A stretch of DNA of 64,000 bases, taken from Albimonas donghaensis (GTDB taxonomy: Bacteria; Pseudomonadota; Alphaproteobacteria; Rhodobacterales; Rhodobacteraceae). Shown piece by piece: positions 1-12,446 of the stretch (its first letter is position 1; every line of letters begins with the position of its first letter). The notes beneath the pieces were generated by a model. That model had not been told where the DNA came from, did no database searches, and was given only the letters and a program-made list of their open reading frames with translations. The stretch is taken from assembly GCF_900106695.1 (NCBI RefSeq), contig NZ_FNMZ01000001.1, positions 868,001 through 932,000 on the forward strand. The letters are read 5' to 3'. A program made the position numbers and the translations under genes.

Positions 1-351
1 ACGGTCAAACGCATCGTCGCCAACATCGCCGCCGCCTACGTCGAGGAGGTCGGCACGTTCTACTCGGAGCTTTTCGGCCTGACTGCCGTGATGGACCATG
101 GCTGGATCGTCACCCTGGCCTCGGAGGAGGTCGCGCGCACGCAGCTCGGCATCGCCTCCGAGGGCGGCTCGGGCGCGCCGGTCCCCGATCTCTCGATCGA
201 GGTGGAGGACGTCGACGCCGTCCATCAGCGCGCCCTGAGGCTGGGGCACGGGATCGTCTACCCGCTGACCGACGAGCCCTGGGGCGTCCGCCGCTTCTAT
301 CTGCGCGACCCGACGGGAAAGTTGCTGAACATCCTGTCGCATATCGACTGA
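1..351 (+). CDS. VOC (glyoxalase/bleomycin-resistance fold) protein, 5' end missing
   Basis: The reading frame is open from base 1 and ends at TGA 349-351, giving 116 visible residues. The real start lies just outside the window, because the first residues (TVKRIVANIAA) already look like the first strand of a VOC domain. The C-terminal pattern WGVRRFYLRDPTGKLLNIL is the usual closing strand and metal-site region of single-domain VOC proteins. Such proteins are small soluble metal-dependent or metal-free lyases, dioxygenases or antibiotic-binding proteins. The substrate cannot be told from sequence. The gene converges on the DUF4167 gene, and a shared terminator lies between them. Confidence 0.75.
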   Translation, partial: TVKRIVANIAAAYVEEVGTFYSELFGLTAVMDHGWIVTLASEEVARTQLGIASEGGSGAPVPDLSIEVEDVDAVHQRALRLGHGIVYPLTDEPWGVRRFYLRDPTGKLLNILSHID

Positions 352-360
352 TCGCCACGA

Positions 361-394
361 AAAAGGCCCCGGCAGCGATGCCGGGGCCTTTTTC
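361..394. terminator. Bidirectional intrinsic terminator
   Basis: A GC-rich inverted repeat (AAAAGGCCCCGGC / GCCGGGGCCTTTTT, 6-nt loop) sits 9 bases after the VOC stop and 39 bases before the end of the convergent DUF4167 gene. A-tract on one side and T-tract on the other let it work in both directions. Confidence 0.85.
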
Positions 395-433
395 GTAGCG
401 GTCGCGAACGCCCGCGCTGTGCGGGCGCAAGGA

Positions 434-1159
434 TCAGCTGGAGACGGTTTCCTTGTCGCCGCCGCCGCTGGGGGCCGCGGCCGGGGCGTCGCCGTCCGAC
501 CCGCTTCCCGAGCCGGAGCCGCCGGAGCCTTCGCCGCCTTCGGCCGGTTTCTCCCGGCGGGGACGCCGACGGCGCGGGGCGCGGGCGCGGGGGGCGGCTT
601 CGGCCGGCGGCTCGGCGGCCTCGCCCTTGGACTCGGCCTCCGGGGTCGCGACCAGCGGATCGGCGTCGTCGGAGGCGTCGATCGTCTCCATCCCGCCGGA
701 CGCGGCGCCGTTGGAGCCGCCGCCATTGCCGTTCGCCCCGTTGTGAGAGGCGTTGTTGTGGGAGGCGTTGCCGGACCCGCTATGCGACCCGTTCTGGCCG
801 CCGGACTGCCCGCGAGACGACTGTCCGTCGTCGACGGAGTCCCGCGCGCCGTCATTGCCGTTGTGGTTGCGGTCGCGCTGCTGCGACTGCGGCTGGCTGG
901 CCTGCTGCTCGGCCTGGGCCGAGGACAGAAGGCGCAGGTAGTGTTCGGCATGCTGCAGGAAATTCTCGGCGGTCACACGGTCCCCGGAGGTCTGGGAATC
1001 CCGCGCAAGCTGCTCGTATTTCTCAATGATCTGCTGCGGCGTGCCGCGGACCTTGCCCTCGGGTCCAGCGCTTTCGAAAACGCGGTTGACCACGTTTCCC
1101 ATGCTCTTGGGGCGATTGTTCTTACCGCGATTGCGGTTCGACTTCTGCGAAGGTCTCAT
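434..1159 (-). CDS. DUF4167 domain-containing protein
   Basis: 241 residues. The first ~80 residues are the conserved DUF4167 region: a basic start (RPSQKSNRNRGKNNRPKS), then a helical part with FESAGPEGKVRGTPQQIIEKYEQLARD and LQHAEHYLRLL. The remainder is low complexity: Gln/Asn/Ser/Gly-rich, then Ala/Pro-rich with an Arg/Lys patch (RAPRRRRPRREK) and an acidic/Gly/Ser end. The family is nearly confined to Alphaproteobacteria and its function is not established; the basic head and disordered tail suggest nucleic-acid or ribosome-related binding, which is inference. It lies downstream of prfA-prmC on the same strand, separated by 275 bases, so it probably has its own promoter. Confidence 0.85.
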   Translation of the reverse strand: MRPSQKSNRNRGKNNRPKSMGNVVNRVFESAGPEGKVRGTPQQIIEKYEQLARDSQTSGDRVTAENFLQHAEHYLRLLSSAQAEQQASQPQSQQRDRNHNGNDGARDSVDDGQSSRGQSGGQNGSHSGSGNASHNNASHNGANGNGGGSNGAASGGMETIDASDDADPLVATPEAESKGEAAEPPAEAAPRARAPRRRRPRREKPAEGGEGSGGSGSGSGSDGDAPAAAPSGGGDKETVSS

Positions 1160-1434
1160 AGCGTCCGGTTCTCTGCCCGATCGGGTCTCGCCCGATCCCG
1201 GCCCGGCCGGCGGGCGCGCATGCCCACGGGCTCCAGGCCACCGAGGCGAACCAGGTCGATGGACCCGGATCCGCGTCTACGATGCGATTGGCTGTTCGCC
1301 ACGCCCGGCGCATGCGCAATTCCCCTCGCGCAAGGGGCGTCTCCGGCGAACAAGGCGACGTTACACGCAAATTCGCGTCCAAGACAAGCCCGGTTCGGTC
1401 TTCAGCGCCGGTATTTCCGCGCAAATCCGCAGTA

Positions 1435-2286
1435 TCAGCGGAAATCAGCTTCGCTTCGGCGAAACTCCAGCGCCCTCGGGCGTCCGTCCAGGTCCGGATG
1501 CGCGGCGTGCAGGCGGAAGCCCTGTTCGGCGAAGATCGCGGCGACGTCGTTCTCCTGCCCCGCCCCGATCTCCAGGATCGCGCGGCCGCCGGGCGCGAGC
1601 GCCCGGTCGAGCCCGGCGGCGAGGGTCCGATAATCGGCGAGCCCGTCCGGCCCGGCGGCCAGCGCGCCCATCGGCTCCCAGTCGCGGACCTCGGGGTCCA
1701 GCGCCTCGACCTCGGCCTCGGGGATGTAGGGAGGGTTGGAGACGACCAGCCCGAAGCGGCCGCGCACCGGGGCGAACCAGTCGCCCTCCAGCAGTTGCGC
1801 GCGGTCGGCGACCCCGTGCGCCTCGGCATTGGCGCGGGCGAGCGCGAGGGCGGCGGGGCTGCGCTCCACCCCCATGCCGATGGTCTCGGGCCATTCCGCC
1901 AGCAGCGTGAGCAGGATGCAGCCCGATCCCAGCCCGAGGTCCAGCACCGCTTCGGGGCGCGGGCCGTCGAGGGCGGCGGCGATCAGGGTTTCGGTTTCCG
2001 GGCGAGGGTCGAGCACGTCGGCGGAGACGGCGAAGCGCCGGCCCCAGAACTCCCGCCCCCCGACGATCTGGGAGACGGGGCGGCGGGCGGCGCGCAGGGC
2101 GATGGCGGCGGCGAAGCGCGCGGTCTCGTCGGCCGGGGACGAGTCGGAGAGGCGGGCGGAGAAGGCGGCGGCCTCCAGCCCGGAGGCCCAGCGCAGCAGC
2201 AGGCGGGCGTCGCGGGGCGCGCCCTCGATCCCCGCAGCTGTCAGCGTGGCGACGCCGCTGGCCAGAAGATCGGCGCGGGAGCTCAT
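1435..2286 (-). CDS. prmC: Peptide chain release factor N(5)-glutamine methyltransferase
   Basis: 283 residues, the usual family length. PrmC methylates the glutamine of the GGQ motif of class-1 release factors with S-adenosylmethionine. The SAM-binding motif is visible as [10 protein letters not shown], and the catalytic NPPY motif is at about residues 184-187 ([12 protein letters not shown]), which binds the target glutamine. The start ATG overlaps the prfA stop as ATGA (2283-2286), so the enzyme is translationally coupled to its own substrate, the standard bacterial arrangement. The frame stays open upstream inside prfA, but homology begins only at MSSRADLL. Confidence 0.95.
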   Translation of the reverse strand: MSSRADLLASGVATLTAAGIEGAPRDARLLLRWASGLEAAAFSARLSDSSPADETARFAAAIALRAARRPVSQIVGGREFWGRRFAVSADVLDPRPETETLIAAALDGPRPEAVLDLGLGSGCILLTLLAEWPETIGMGVERSPAALALARANAEAHGVADRAQLLEGDWFAPVRGRFGLVVSNPPYIPEAEVEALDPEVRDWEPMGALAAGPDGLADYRTLAAGLDRALAPGGRAILEIGAGQENDVAAIFAEQGFRLHAAHPDLDGRPRALEFRRSEADFR

Positions 2287-3332
2287 GCGTCCAGCTCCGA
2301 CAGGCGCGCGGCTTCGTCGGCCTCCGCCAGTGCGGAGAGGATCTCGTCCAGGTCGCCCTCCATCACTTCGCCCAGCTTGTAGAGGGTGAGGTTGATGCGG
2401 TGGTCGGTGACGCGGCCCTGCGGGAAATTGTAGGTGCGGATCCGCTCGGACCGGTCGCCGGAGCCGACCTGGCCCTTGCGGTCGGCGGCGCGGGCGGCGT
2501 CGGCCTCCTGCCGCTTGAGGTCGAAGAGCCTGGCGCGCAGCACCTCCATGGCGCGGGCGCGGTTCTGGTGCTGGGACTTTTCGGAGGAGGTGACGACGAT
2601 CCCGGTGGGGATGTGGGTCAGGCGCACCGCGGAATCGGTGGTGTTCACATGCTGCCCGCCGGCGCCCGAGGCGCGCATGGTGTCGATGCGGATGTCGTTG
2701 GGATCTATGGCGATGTCGACTTCGGCGGCTTCGGGCAGCACGGCGACGGTAGCGGCCGAAGTGTGGATGCGCCCGCCGGATTCGGTGGCCGGCACCCGCT
2801 GCACCCGGTGCACGCCGCTTTCGCGCTTGAGCCGGGCGAAGACGCCCTCGCCCTTGATGGCGGCGGTGACCTCCTTGATCCCGCCGAGTTCGGTCGCGGT
2901 CTCGTCCAGCACCTCCAGCTTCCATCCGGCGCGCTCGGCGTGACGGGCATACATGCGCAGCAGGTCGGCGGCGAAAAGCGCGGCTTCCTCGCCCCCCGTG
3001 CCGGCGCGGATCTCAAGGATCGCGGGACGGGCGTCGGCGGCGTCGCGGGGCAGGAGGGCGCGGCGCATGGCGGCCTCCGCCTCGGGCAGGGCGGCGTTGA
3101 GGCGGGCGAGCTCCTCGTCGGCCAGCCCGCGCATCTCGGGGTCGGCGCGCAGGGCCTCCGCCTCGGCCAGGTCGCGCTGGAGCGTCGCCCAGGCGCGGGC
3201 CTGCTCGGCTGCGGGGCGCAGTTCGGCGTAGTCGCGCGACAGGGCGGCGACGTCGCCGCGGCCCTCGGCGAGGGAGGCTTCGAGGAATTCGAAGCGGGCG
3301 AGGATCTGGTCGATGGCGTCGCGGGAGATCAT
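2283..3332 (-). CDS. prfA: Peptide chain release factor 1
   Basis: 349 residues. RF1 recognises UAA and UAG stop codons and triggers peptide release on the ribosome. The codon-reading PxT motif appears as PAT in VPATESGG at about residue 182, and the universal GGQ motif appears in [16 protein letters not shown] at about residue 225. The C-terminal half carries the usual [18 protein letters not shown] segment, which separates RF1/RF2 from rescue factors; PAT rather than SPF marks RF1. It is followed by prmC with a 4-base ATGA overlap. Confidence 0.96.
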   Translation of the reverse strand: MISRDAIDQILARFEFLEASLAEGRGDVAALSRDYAELRPAAEQARAWATLQRDLAEAEALRADPEMRGLADEELARLNAALPEAEAAMRRALLPRDAADARPAILEIRAGTGGEEAALFAADLLRMYARHAERAGWKLEVLDETATELGGIKEVTAAIKGEGVFARLKRESGVHRVQRVPATESGGRIHTSAATVAVLPEAAEVDIAIDPNDIRIDTMRASGAGGQHVNTTDSAVRLTHIPTGIVVTSSEKSQHQNRARAMEVLRARLFDLKRQEADAARAADRKGQVGSGDRSERIRTYNFPQGRVTDHRINLTLYKLGEVMEGDLDEILSALAEADEAARLSELDA

Positions 3333-3473
3333 GGCGATCTAATCGCCCCACCCGGCGGCGCGGTCAAGGCGACCCGTGGGCCGGCGCCGCGAGCGGAGCG
3401 CGCGCCCGGCTGGCCCGTCCGCCGCATGGGAGCGGACGGGTGCGGCAAAGTCCGCGTGCCGGGCGGGACCATC

Positions 3474-3971
3474 ATGCGACGATTTTCGCTTTGCCGTAGC
3501 GGAAACCGGGCGCAGGATGGCGGGGTGACTCGCCTCGCCCGCATAATCCGGGCCGCCCGGTCGGCCCGTTGCCGATGCCTCTCGTCAGGCTTCTCGGCGT
3601 TTGCGCTGCCGAGCCTGATGCTGCTGAGCCTGGCGGGGCTGAGCCTGGCGGGGCCGGGAATGGCGGCGGAATCAGGCGCGGATCGGATCGCGAGCCCGCC
3701 CCCGATCTCCCCTCGATCGGCGGGCGACCCGGTGTTCACGCCGCCGCCGGCCAAGGACGGCTACGCCTATCCGGACTGCTTTTGCGTGAACAAGGGCGGG
3801 GAGCGGACCCCGATGGGCGGCTCCGCCTGCATCGAGATCGGTTCCACCCGCTACACCGCCCGCTGCGGCATGTCCCTGAACAACCCCGCCTGGCGCAAGC
3901 TGCGCGACGGCTGCGATCCGGGGCCGGGGGTCTTACTGTTCGAGCGGTTCGAGCGCCTGAAGCCAGGCTGA
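3474..3971 (+). CDS. Small secreted cysteine-rich protein of unknown function
   Basis: I do not recognise the family. The C-terminal ~95 residues follow a clear export signal (SLMLLSLAGLSLAGPGMAAES) and contain five Cys in DCFCVNKG, GSACIEIG, ARCGMSL and DGCDPG, suggesting disulfides in a periplasmic or secreted domain. Start choice is uncertain: ATG 3474, GTG 3525 or ATG 3618 are all in frame. 3618 gives a short but plausible signal peptide; 3525 gives a longer one with an Arg-rich n-region. The 3' end overlaps the convergent DUF1499 gene by 39 bases, which is unusual and means the two transcripts are complementary at their ends. Confidence 0.6.
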   Translation: MRRFSLCRSGNRAQDGGVTRLARIIRAARSARCRCLSSGFSAFALPSLMLLSLAGLSLAGPGMAAESGADRIASPPPISPRSAGDPVFTPPPAKDGYAYPDCFCVNKGGERTPMGGSACIEIGSTRYTARCGMSLNNPAWRKLRDGCDPGPGVLLFERFERLKPG

Positions 3972-4427
3972 CAGCCGCGCCTTGTTGACCCCGAAATCCG
4001 ACGACCCGAAGCGCGACCGCGAGATCGCGGCCAGCGTCGCGCCCTCGGGCGCGGGCAGGGTGAGGACGGTCACGTAGTCGGGAAATCCGAACACCGAAGA
4101 GCGCTGCACATATGTCACGGGGCCGTCGCCGGGCTCGCCCAGCACGCGGCTGGTGCGGGGCTGCGCCAGGACCATCGCGTCCAAGGCCAGCGACAGCTCG
4201 GTCGGCGGGGCGGCGTAAACGGGGGATTCGAAGTCGGCCGGCCCGGCGCCGGGCTGCAACGCTTCGGTCGGGGCCACGAGCGCGGCGTTCGTCAAGTCGC
4301 CCGGGGCGGAGAGCGGGTCCAGCGCCCAGGCCTCGGGGTCCAGAGGCGCGAGGCGGACGGCCAGCGACAGCACGATGCCGATGGCGAGGGCCAGCGCCGC
4401 CGCTCCGAACAGGATTTTGACGATCAT
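3933..4427 (-). CDS. DUF1499 family membrane-anchored protein
   Basis: 164 residues. An N-terminal hydrophobic helix (about residues 3-27) anchors the protein or acts as an uncleaved signal. The C-terminal half carries the DUF1499 signature: TYVQRSSVFGFPDYVTV followed by SRSRFGSSDFGVNKAR near the end. The biochemical role of DUF1499 is not known. It follows ispG on the same strand after 58 bases and could be co-transcribed with it. Its 3' end overlaps the opposing secreted-protein gene. Confidence 0.85.
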   Translation of the reverse strand: MIVKILFGAAALALAIGIVLSLAVRLAPLDPEAWALDPLSAPGDLTNAALVAPTEALQPGAGPADFESPVYAAPPTELSLALDAMVLAQPRTSRVLGEPGDGPVTYVQRSSVFGFPDYVTVLTLPAPEGATLAAISRSRFGSSDFGVNKARLSAWLQALEPLEQ

Positions 4428-4485
4428 CGGTATGGCATCCTGGTCGAGAGGGGCGGAACGGTCCCCGAAGGCGGGGGCGAGCGGT

Positions 4486-5634
4486 CTATTGAGCGGCCTG
4501 GCCGGCGGCGTCGGCTTCGGCCTTTTCGGCGGCGGCGCGCTCGGTCTCCAGCGCCTCGGCCTTCTGCTCCACGAGATCGACGATATGGTCGATCATCTCG
4601 CCATTTCCAATCTTGTGATCGGCGACGCCGGACAGATAGACCATGCCCGAACCCGCGCCGCCGCCGGTGAAGCCGATATCGGTCTCCCGCGCCTCGCCCG
4701 GCCCGTTCACCACGCAGCCGATGATGGACAGGGTGAGCGGCGTCTTCACATGCTCCAGCCGTTCCTCCAGCATCGCGACCGTCTTGATCACGTCGAAGCC
4801 CTGCCGCGCGCAGGAGGGGCAGGAGATGATCGTCACGCCCTTGTGGCGCAGGTTGAGCGACTTGAGGATCTCGTAGCCGACCTTCACTTCCTCGACCGGA
4901 TCGGCGGAGAGGCTGATGCGGATGGTGTCGCCGATCCCCATCCAGAGCAGGTTGCCGAGCCCGATGGCCGACTTGATGGAGCCCGAGACGCGGCCGCCGG
5001 CCTCGGTCACGCCGAGATGCAGGGGCGCGTCGGTGGCGTCGGCCATGGCCATGTAGGCGGCGGAGGTCAGGAACACGTCGGACGCCTTCAGGGAGATCTT
5101 GTAGTCCCGGAAGTCGTTGTCTTCGAGCAGGCGGATATGGCGGAGGCCGGATTCCACCATCGCCTCGGGGCAGGGCTCGGCGTAGCGCTCCAGCAGGTCG
5201 CGTTCGAGGCTGCCGGCGTTGACCCCGATGCGGATCGAGCAGCCGTGGTCCTTGGCGGCCTTCACCACCTCGCGCACCTTGGCGTCGGAGCCGATATTGC
5301 CGGGATTGATGCGCAGGCAGGCGGCGCCGGCCTCGGCGGCCTCGATGGCGCGTTTGTAGTGGAAGTGGATGTCGGCGACGATCGGCACGGGGCTGGCCGC
5401 GACGATGGTCTTCAGCGCCCGGGTCGAGTCCTCGTCCGGGCAGGAGACGCGCACGATGTCGGCGCCCGCCTCGGCGCAGGCGCGGACCTGGGCGATGGTG
5501 GCGCGAATGTCGTGGGTCAGCGTGTTGGTCATGGTCTGGACGGAGATCGGGGCGTCGCCGCCGACCTCGACATTGCCGACCTTGATCTTGCGGGATTGGC
5601 GGCGGGCGATGTCTCGCCAGGGGCGGATGCTCAT
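4486..5634 (-). CDS. ispG: 4-hydroxy-3-methylbut-2-en-1-yl diphosphate synthase (flavodoxin)
   Basis: 382 residues. IspG (GcpE) converts MEcPP to HMBPP in the non-mevalonate isoprenoid pathway using a [4Fe-4S] cluster. The cluster ligands are seen in SCPSC (about residues 270 and 273) and [10 protein letters not shown] (about 305), with the downstream Glu of PGEA. The N-terminal TIM-barrel substrate region has [12 protein letters not shown] and [11 protein letters not shown]. The last ~30 residues are Ala/Glu-rich and outside the fold. ispDF of the same pathway is 14 kb away in this window, so the pathway genes are dispersed. Confidence 0.95.
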   Translation of the reverse strand: MSIRPWRDIARRQSRKIKVGNVEVGGDAPISVQTMTNTLTHDIRATIAQVRACAEAGADIVRVSCPDEDSTRALKTIVAASPVPIVADIHFHYKRAIEAAEAGAACLRINPGNIGSDAKVREVVKAAKDHGCSIRIGVNAGSLERDLLERYAEPCPEAMVESGLRHIRLLEDNDFRDYKISLKASDVFLTSAAYMAMADATDAPLHLGVTEAGGRVSGSIKSAIGLGNLLWMGIGDTIRISLSADPVEEVKVGYEILKSLNLRHKGVTIISCPSCARQGFDVIKTVAMLEERLEHVKTPLTLSIIGCVVNGPGEARETDIGFTGGGAGSGMVYLSGVADHKIGNGEMIDHIVDLVEQKAEALETERAAAEKAEADAAGQAAQ

Positions 5635-5839
5635 GCGGCGTTCCTTCGGCGTCCGTTCGGTCTGTCGCTGTGTATCGGCGCTGCGGTTCGGGACCGGTTG
5701 CGGCCGATATAGGGGGCGCGGGCGCGGATGGCGAGAGGGCCTTGAGCCGCGGCCGGCGTCAGCGAACCCTGCGGCGCCCTTCGGGCACGCCCTCTTCTCC
5801 GGCCGCTGGCGCGGCCTTCGGGTGGTCGGGCCCCCGGCC

Positions 5840-7057
5840 TCAGAGCGTCTTGAGGTCGGCGCCCGGGTCGGCCAGCGCGTCCGGGTCGGGGCTGCGCCCG
5901 GCTTCCAGCCAGCGCTTGCCGGTCATGTAGCCGCGCGGGTCGTTCATGGCGTCGACCGCGATCAGCTCCGCCCCGCGGAAATACCAGTGGGAGAGCGCCC
6001 CCGCCCGCGTGCCGGGGCGGGTGACGATGCGGTCCCAGTCGCGGGCCAGGCCGGCGATCTGCAGCTTCACGTCGAACTGGTCGGACCAGAACCAGGGCAT
6101 CGGGTCATAGTCCACCGGCTCGTCCAGCATGGAGGCCGCGGCGGCCTCGCCCTGTTCGATGGCGTTCTGCACCGATTCCAGGCGGATCCGCGCGCCCCGC
6201 CACGGCAAGGAGGCGCAGTCGCCGGCGGCGAAGATCGACGGGTCGGCGGTGCGGCAGGCGGCGTCGACCTCGATCCCGCCGGAGGGCGCGAGCGCGAGGC
6301 CCGCGGCCTCGGCCAGCTCCGCATTGGCCTGCACGCCGATGCCGACCAGCACGAAATCCACGTCGAGCGGCGCGCCCTCGGCCAGCACGGCGCGGGCGAC
6401 GCGGCCGTCGGGGCCCGGCTCCAGCCGCGTCAGGCCCACGCCCTCGCGCAGGTCCACGCCGCGGGCCCGGTGCAGGGCGGCGAACCAGCCGGCGGTCTCG
6501 GCGCAGGCGACGCGGCCGAGGATGCGCGGCGCGGCCTCGATCAGCGTGACCCGGAGGCCGAGCGAGACCGCGACCGCCGCCGCCTCCAGCCCGATATAGC
6601 CGCCGCCGACCACCAGCAGCCGCCGGCCTTCGACGAATTCGGGGGCCATGGCGTCCACGTCGGCGAGGCTGCGCACGGCGAAGACGCCGGGCAGCGCGCC
6701 GCCGAGGGCTTCGGGCAGGGCGCGGGGGCGGGCGCCGGTGGTCAGGGCGAGCTTGTCATAGGCCAGCGTCTCGCCGTCCTGGAACCGCACCGTCTTCGCG
6801 GCGCGGTCGATCGAGGCGGCCTTCAGGCCCGTGCGCAAGGCGATGTCATGCTCGGCGTAGAAGGCTTCGGGGCGCAGCAGCAGGCGGTCCCGGGCCATCT
6901 CGCCGAGCAGGTATTTCTTGGAGAGGGGCGGGCGCTGATAGGGCGCGGCGGGCTCGTCCCCCACCAGCGTCACCGGGCCGTCATAGCCCTTCGCGCGCAG
7001 CGCGGCCGCCAGCGAGGCGCCGGCCTGGCCCGCGCCGAGGATCACCATGCCGGCCAT
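5840..7057 (-). CDS. FAD/NAD(P)-dependent ferredoxin reductase-like oxidoreductase
   Basis: 405 residues from the chosen ATG. The N-terminal FAD dinucleotide motif is GAGQAG (residues 7-12) and the NAD(P)H motif is [12 protein letters not shown] at about residue 140. The segment [11 protein letters not shown] is typical of putidaredoxin- and rhodocoxin-reductase-like enzymes, as is the late FAD site IFAAGDCAS. These flavoproteins pass electrons from NADH to a [2Fe-2S] ferredoxin, often for a cytochrome P450 or oxygenase; no such partner is next door. ATG 7057 is preferred over 7081 because a strong purine tract (GAGAGGGGGAG) lies just upstream. ssb lies 39 bases upstream on the same strand. 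Confidence 0.85.
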   Translation of the reverse strand: MAGMVILGAGQAGASLAAALRAKGYDGPVTLVGDEPAAPYQRPPLSKKYLLGEMARDRLLLRPEAFYAEHDIALRTGLKAASIDRAAKTVRFQDGETLAYDKLALTTGARPRALPEALGGALPGVFAVRSLADVDAMAPEFVEGRRLLVVGGGYIGLEAAAVAVSLGLRVTLIEAAPRILGRVACAETAGWFAALHRARGVDLREGVGLTRLEPGPDGRVARAVLAEGAPLDVDFVLVGIGVQANAELAEAAGLALAPSGGIEVDAACRTADPSIFAAGDCASLPWRGARIRLESVQNAIEQGEAAAASMLDEPVDYDPMPWFWSDQFDVKLQIAGLARDWDRIVTRPGTRAGALSHWYFRGAELIAVDAMNDPRGYMTGKRWLEAGRSPDPDALADPGADLKTL

Positions 7058-7096
7058 CGCCGCGCTCCCCCTCTCAGCCATCGGTTCAGCGTCCGG

Positions 7097-7606
7097 TCAG
7101 AACGGGATCTCGTCGTCGAGATCCGAGCGGCCGCCGCCGAAATCGCCGCCGCCGCCGCCCGAGGACCGGCCGCCGCCGCCCCCGCCGGAACCGCCGCCAT
7201 ATCCGCCGCCGCCGCCGCCGCCGCCGAAATCACCGCCGCCGCCGCCCTGGCCGCCGGGGCCGTCGAGCATGGTCAGTTCGGAGCGGAAGGGGCGCAGCAC
7301 GACTTCGGTCGAATAACGGTCCTGGCCGGACTGGTCCTGCCATTTCCGGGTCTCGAGCTGGCCCTCGATATAGACCTTCGAGCCCTTGCGGAGATACTGC
7401 TCCGCCACTTTCGCCAGCGGCTCGGAGAAGATGGCGACCGAGTGCCACTCGGTCCGCTCCTTGCGCTCGCCGCTGTTCTTGTCGCGCCAGGTCTCGGAGG
7501 TCGCGATACGCAGGTTGCACACCCTGCCGCCGTTCTGGAACGTCCGGACCTCCGGGTCGCGCCCGAGATTGCCGATGATGATGACCTTGTTGACGCTGCC
7601 CGCCAT
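7097..7606 (-). CDS. ssb: Single-stranded DNA-binding protein
   Basis: 169 residues. The OB-fold occupies about residues 1-112 (start [19 protein letters not shown], with NLRIATSE and WHSVAIF). A glycine-rich linker of about 40 residues follows, encoded by an almost pure GCC/CCG run on the plus strand. The last residues DDEIPF form the acidic tip that recruits replication and repair proteins. SSB coats single-stranded DNA in replication, recombination and repair. The gene is divergent from ppk2. No LexA-like site was seen in front of it. Confidence 0.96.
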   Translation of the reverse strand: MAGSVNKVIIIGNLGRDPEVRTFQNGGRVCNLRIATSETWRDKNSGERKERTEWHSVAIFSEPLAKVAEQYLRKGSKVYIEGQLETRKWQDQSGQDRYSTEVVLRPFRSELTMLDGPGGQGGGGGDFGGGGGGGGYGGGSGGGGGGRSSGGGGGDFGGGRSDLDDEIPF

Positions 7607-7915
7607 GTCCGCCCTCTTCTGCCGTGCCTCGCCCGACTTCCCGCGGGCCGCGCATACGGCTCACGGCGGGGGCCGAAGCGACTCGATTCCGGTCGATGCC
7701 GGCTCGGGGGGGACGTTAGCGGCGCGTCCGCGCCAAGGCCATGGCCCCGGAGGCCGGGCGACGCCACGGAGGGGCGGCGGCGGAGGGCGCCGCCGGGGGG
7801 CGGGGCGCGGATCGTCCGGGCCCGGCGCGCCCGGCGGACTTGACCTGCGGCGCCCGGGCGGGCGTCATGATCCCGTCGCGAAACCGACCGGCAGACAGAC
7901 CCAGCGAGGCGAGAC
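7607..7915. other. Intergenic region between divergent ssb and ppk2
   Basis: 309 bases with very high GC (long runs such as GGCGGCGGCGGAGGGCG). It must contain the promoters of both divergent genes. I see no convincing -35/-10 pair, RNA gene or repeat in it. Confidence 0.4.
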
Positions 7916-8854
7916 ATGCAGGATGACGTGGCCCCGCCGCGCCCGGACCATCCCCAGACCCTGGGAGAGCGCCGCCATGACCCGGACGCGCTGCGCCGGG
8001 CCTTCGAGTCGGCCGATTATCCCTACGCCACCAAAATGCGCCGCCCGGCCTACGAAGCCCGCAAGGCCGAACTTCAGGTGGAATTGCTGAAGGTCCAGGC
8101 CTGGGCGCGCGACACCGGGCAGCGCATCGTCATCGTCTTCGAAGGCCGCGACGCCGCCGGCAAGGGCGGCGCGATCAAGCGGTTCATGGAGCATCTCAAT
8201 CCCCGCGGCGCCCGGGTGGTGGCGCTGGAGAAGCCCACCGACGTGGAGCGCGGGCAATGGTATTTCCAGCGCTATATCAAACACCTGCCCACCGCAGGCG
8301 AGTTGGTGCTGTTCGACCGGTCCTGGTACAATCGCGCCGGGGTGGAGCGGGTGATGGGCTTTTGCGACGAGGCCGAATACATCGAGTTCATGCATCAGGC
8401 CCCGGAGCTGGAGCGGATGTGGGCGCGCTCCGGCGTGACGCTGATCAAGTACTGGTTCTCGGTCAGCCGGGCCGAGCAGCGCCGGCGCTTCAAGGCGCGC
8501 GAGACCGACCCGCTGAAGCGTTGGAAACTGTCGCCGGTGGACCTCGCCTCGGTCGGGCGCTGGGATGAGTACACCGTGGCCAAGGAGGCGATGTTCCGCC
8601 ATACGGACACCGCCGACGCGCCCTGGACCCTGATCAAGTCCGACGACAAGAAACGCGCGCGGATCAACTGTATGCGGCACTTTCTTTCGCGGCTGGATTA
8701 TGCGGACAAAGACCCGGCGGTGGTCGCCCATCCCGACCCGCTGATCGTGCGCCAGGGCACGCGCGGGCTGAGTTGGGCGCGGCCGGCGGACGCCGCGGCG
8801 GGCGACGCGGGCGTCATTCCCGCGGCCCGGGCCGGCGGCGATCCGGGGGACTGA
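7916..8854 (+). CDS. ppk2: Polyphosphate kinase 2 family protein
   Basis: 312 residues. PPK2 enzymes transfer phosphate between polyphosphate and nucleotides, usually favouring nucleotide phosphorylation. The Walker A-like motif is [10 protein letters not shown] at about residues 75-85. The lid/Walker B region is [14 protein letters not shown], with the typical [15 protein letters not shown] between them. The family ends around residue 270 (HPDPLIVRQ); the remaining ~45 residues are Ala/Gly-rich and probably disordered. Whether it works on GDP, ADP or AMP cannot be decided from these motifs. It stands alone: divergent from ssb and 199 bases before uvrA. Confidence 0.9.
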   Translation: MQDDVAPPRPDHPQTLGERRHDPDALRRAFESADYPYATKMRRPAYEARKAELQVELLKVQAWARDTGQRIVIVFEGRDAAGKGGAIKRFMEHLNPRGARVVALEKPTDVERGQWYFQRYIKHLPTAGELVLFDRSWYNRAGVERVMGFCDEAEYIEFMHQAPELERMWARSGVTLIKYWFSVSRAEQRRRFKARETDPLKRWKLSPVDLASVGRWDEYTVAKEAMFRHTDTADAPWTLIKSDDKKRARINCMRHFLSRLDYADKDPAVVAHPDPLIVRQGTRGLSWARPADAAAGDAGVIPAARAGGDPGD

Positions 8855-8897
8855 AACCCCGCCGCGAGCATCTTCGACCGGGGCGAGCGGGGCCGGG

Positions 8898-8923
8898 GCT
8901 GCTGACAACGTGCTGTCAGCAGC
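8898..8923. repeat. Perfect 10-bp inverted repeat upstream of uvrA
   Basis: GCTGCTGACA / TGTCAGCAGC with a 6-base spacer, 44 bases after the ppk2 stop. There is no T-tract on either side, so an intrinsic terminator is unlikely. A dimer-binding operator or a stem that ends ppk2 mRNA are the alternatives. Confidence 0.55.
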
Positions 8924-8952
8924 GACCTCGCGCCGCGCGGGCTTGCGTGAAT

Positions 8953-8967
8953 GTTCTCGTTTCGTTT
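8953..8967 (+). promoter_or_regulatory. Candidate LexA (SOS) box of uvrA
   Basis: The sequence GTTC-N7-GTTT lies 87 bases before the uvrA start codon. It differs by one base from GTTC-N7-GTTC, the direct-repeat LexA site described for Alphaproteobacteria. Position in front of uvrA, a classic SOS gene, supports the call; the single mismatch and short motif keep confidence moderate. Confidence 0.5.
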
Positions 8968-9053
8968 ACCATTTTGAGGTCTCGCAACCCCGGCCCGACG
9001 GCCTATCTGGAGGGCTTGCGAATTCAGACGGCGCGCGGGGCGGAGAACGATCC

Positions 9054-11915
<2,862 letters not shown>

Positions 11916-12011
11916 CGGCCCTCTCAATTCGCGCTTGCATGCTGCTTGACGGATACGCCCGTCGCGCGTCACGCTCCCCTGGTCAGGAACCTCGGACCCG
12001 GGAGCAACGCC

Positions 12012-12446
12012 ATGACCGTCGCCAGGATTCTCCGTCAGAAAGGCTCGGCCGACGTGGCCACGATCACCGCCGCCGAAACGGTGGCCGACGCGGCCGCTGC
12101 GCTGTCCAGCAAGCGAATCGGCGCGCTGGTGGTGTCGAATGACGGCAAGGCCGTGGCCGGCATCATCTCCGAGCGCGACGTGGTGCGCTGGCTGGGAACG
12201 GACGGCGCGACCTGCCTGTCGATGCCGGTGGCGGACGTCATGACGGCCAAGGTCGTGACCTGCGCGCCCGAGGATGACGTGGCCGAGATCATGCAGCGCA
12301 TGACCACCGGGCGGTTTCGCCACATCCCGGTCATCGACGAGGGCCGGCTCGCGGGCGTGATCTCCATCGGCGACGTGGTGAAGTATCGGATGGACGTGCT
12401 GCAGCACGAGGCCGAGGCGCTCACGGATATGATCAAGGGCTACTAG
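12012..12446 (+). CDS. CBS-pair domain protein
   Basis: 144 residues made almost wholly of two CBS motifs. The first runs to about residue 60 (KRIGALVVSNDGKAVAGIISERDVV), the second from about 75 (PVADVMTAKVVTCAPEDDVAEIM to GVISIGDVVKYR). CBS pairs bind adenosine nucleotides and regulate partner proteins; stand-alone versions of this size are common in Alphaproteobacteria. The start is fixed by GGGAGCAACGCC before ATG 12012. It lies between uvrA and coaD with gaps of about 100-180 bases, so it is probably a separate transcription unit. Confidence 0.88.
   Translation: MTVARILRQKGSADVATITAAETVADAAAALSSKRIGALVVSNDGKAVAGIISERDVVRWLGTDGATCLSMPVADVMTAKVVTCAPEDDVAEIMQRMTTGRFRHIPVIDEGRLAGVISIGDVVKYRMDVLQHEAEALTDMIKGY

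Noticed and set aside
1413-1446. Inverted repeat ATTTCCGC / GCGGAAAT around the prmC stop as terminator
   Set aside because: Loop too long and no T-tract on the minus strand.
7130-7250. GCC/CCG trinucleotide run as a microsatellite or regulatory repeat
   Set aside because: It is simply the glycine-rich linker of SSB, a normal feature of this protein.
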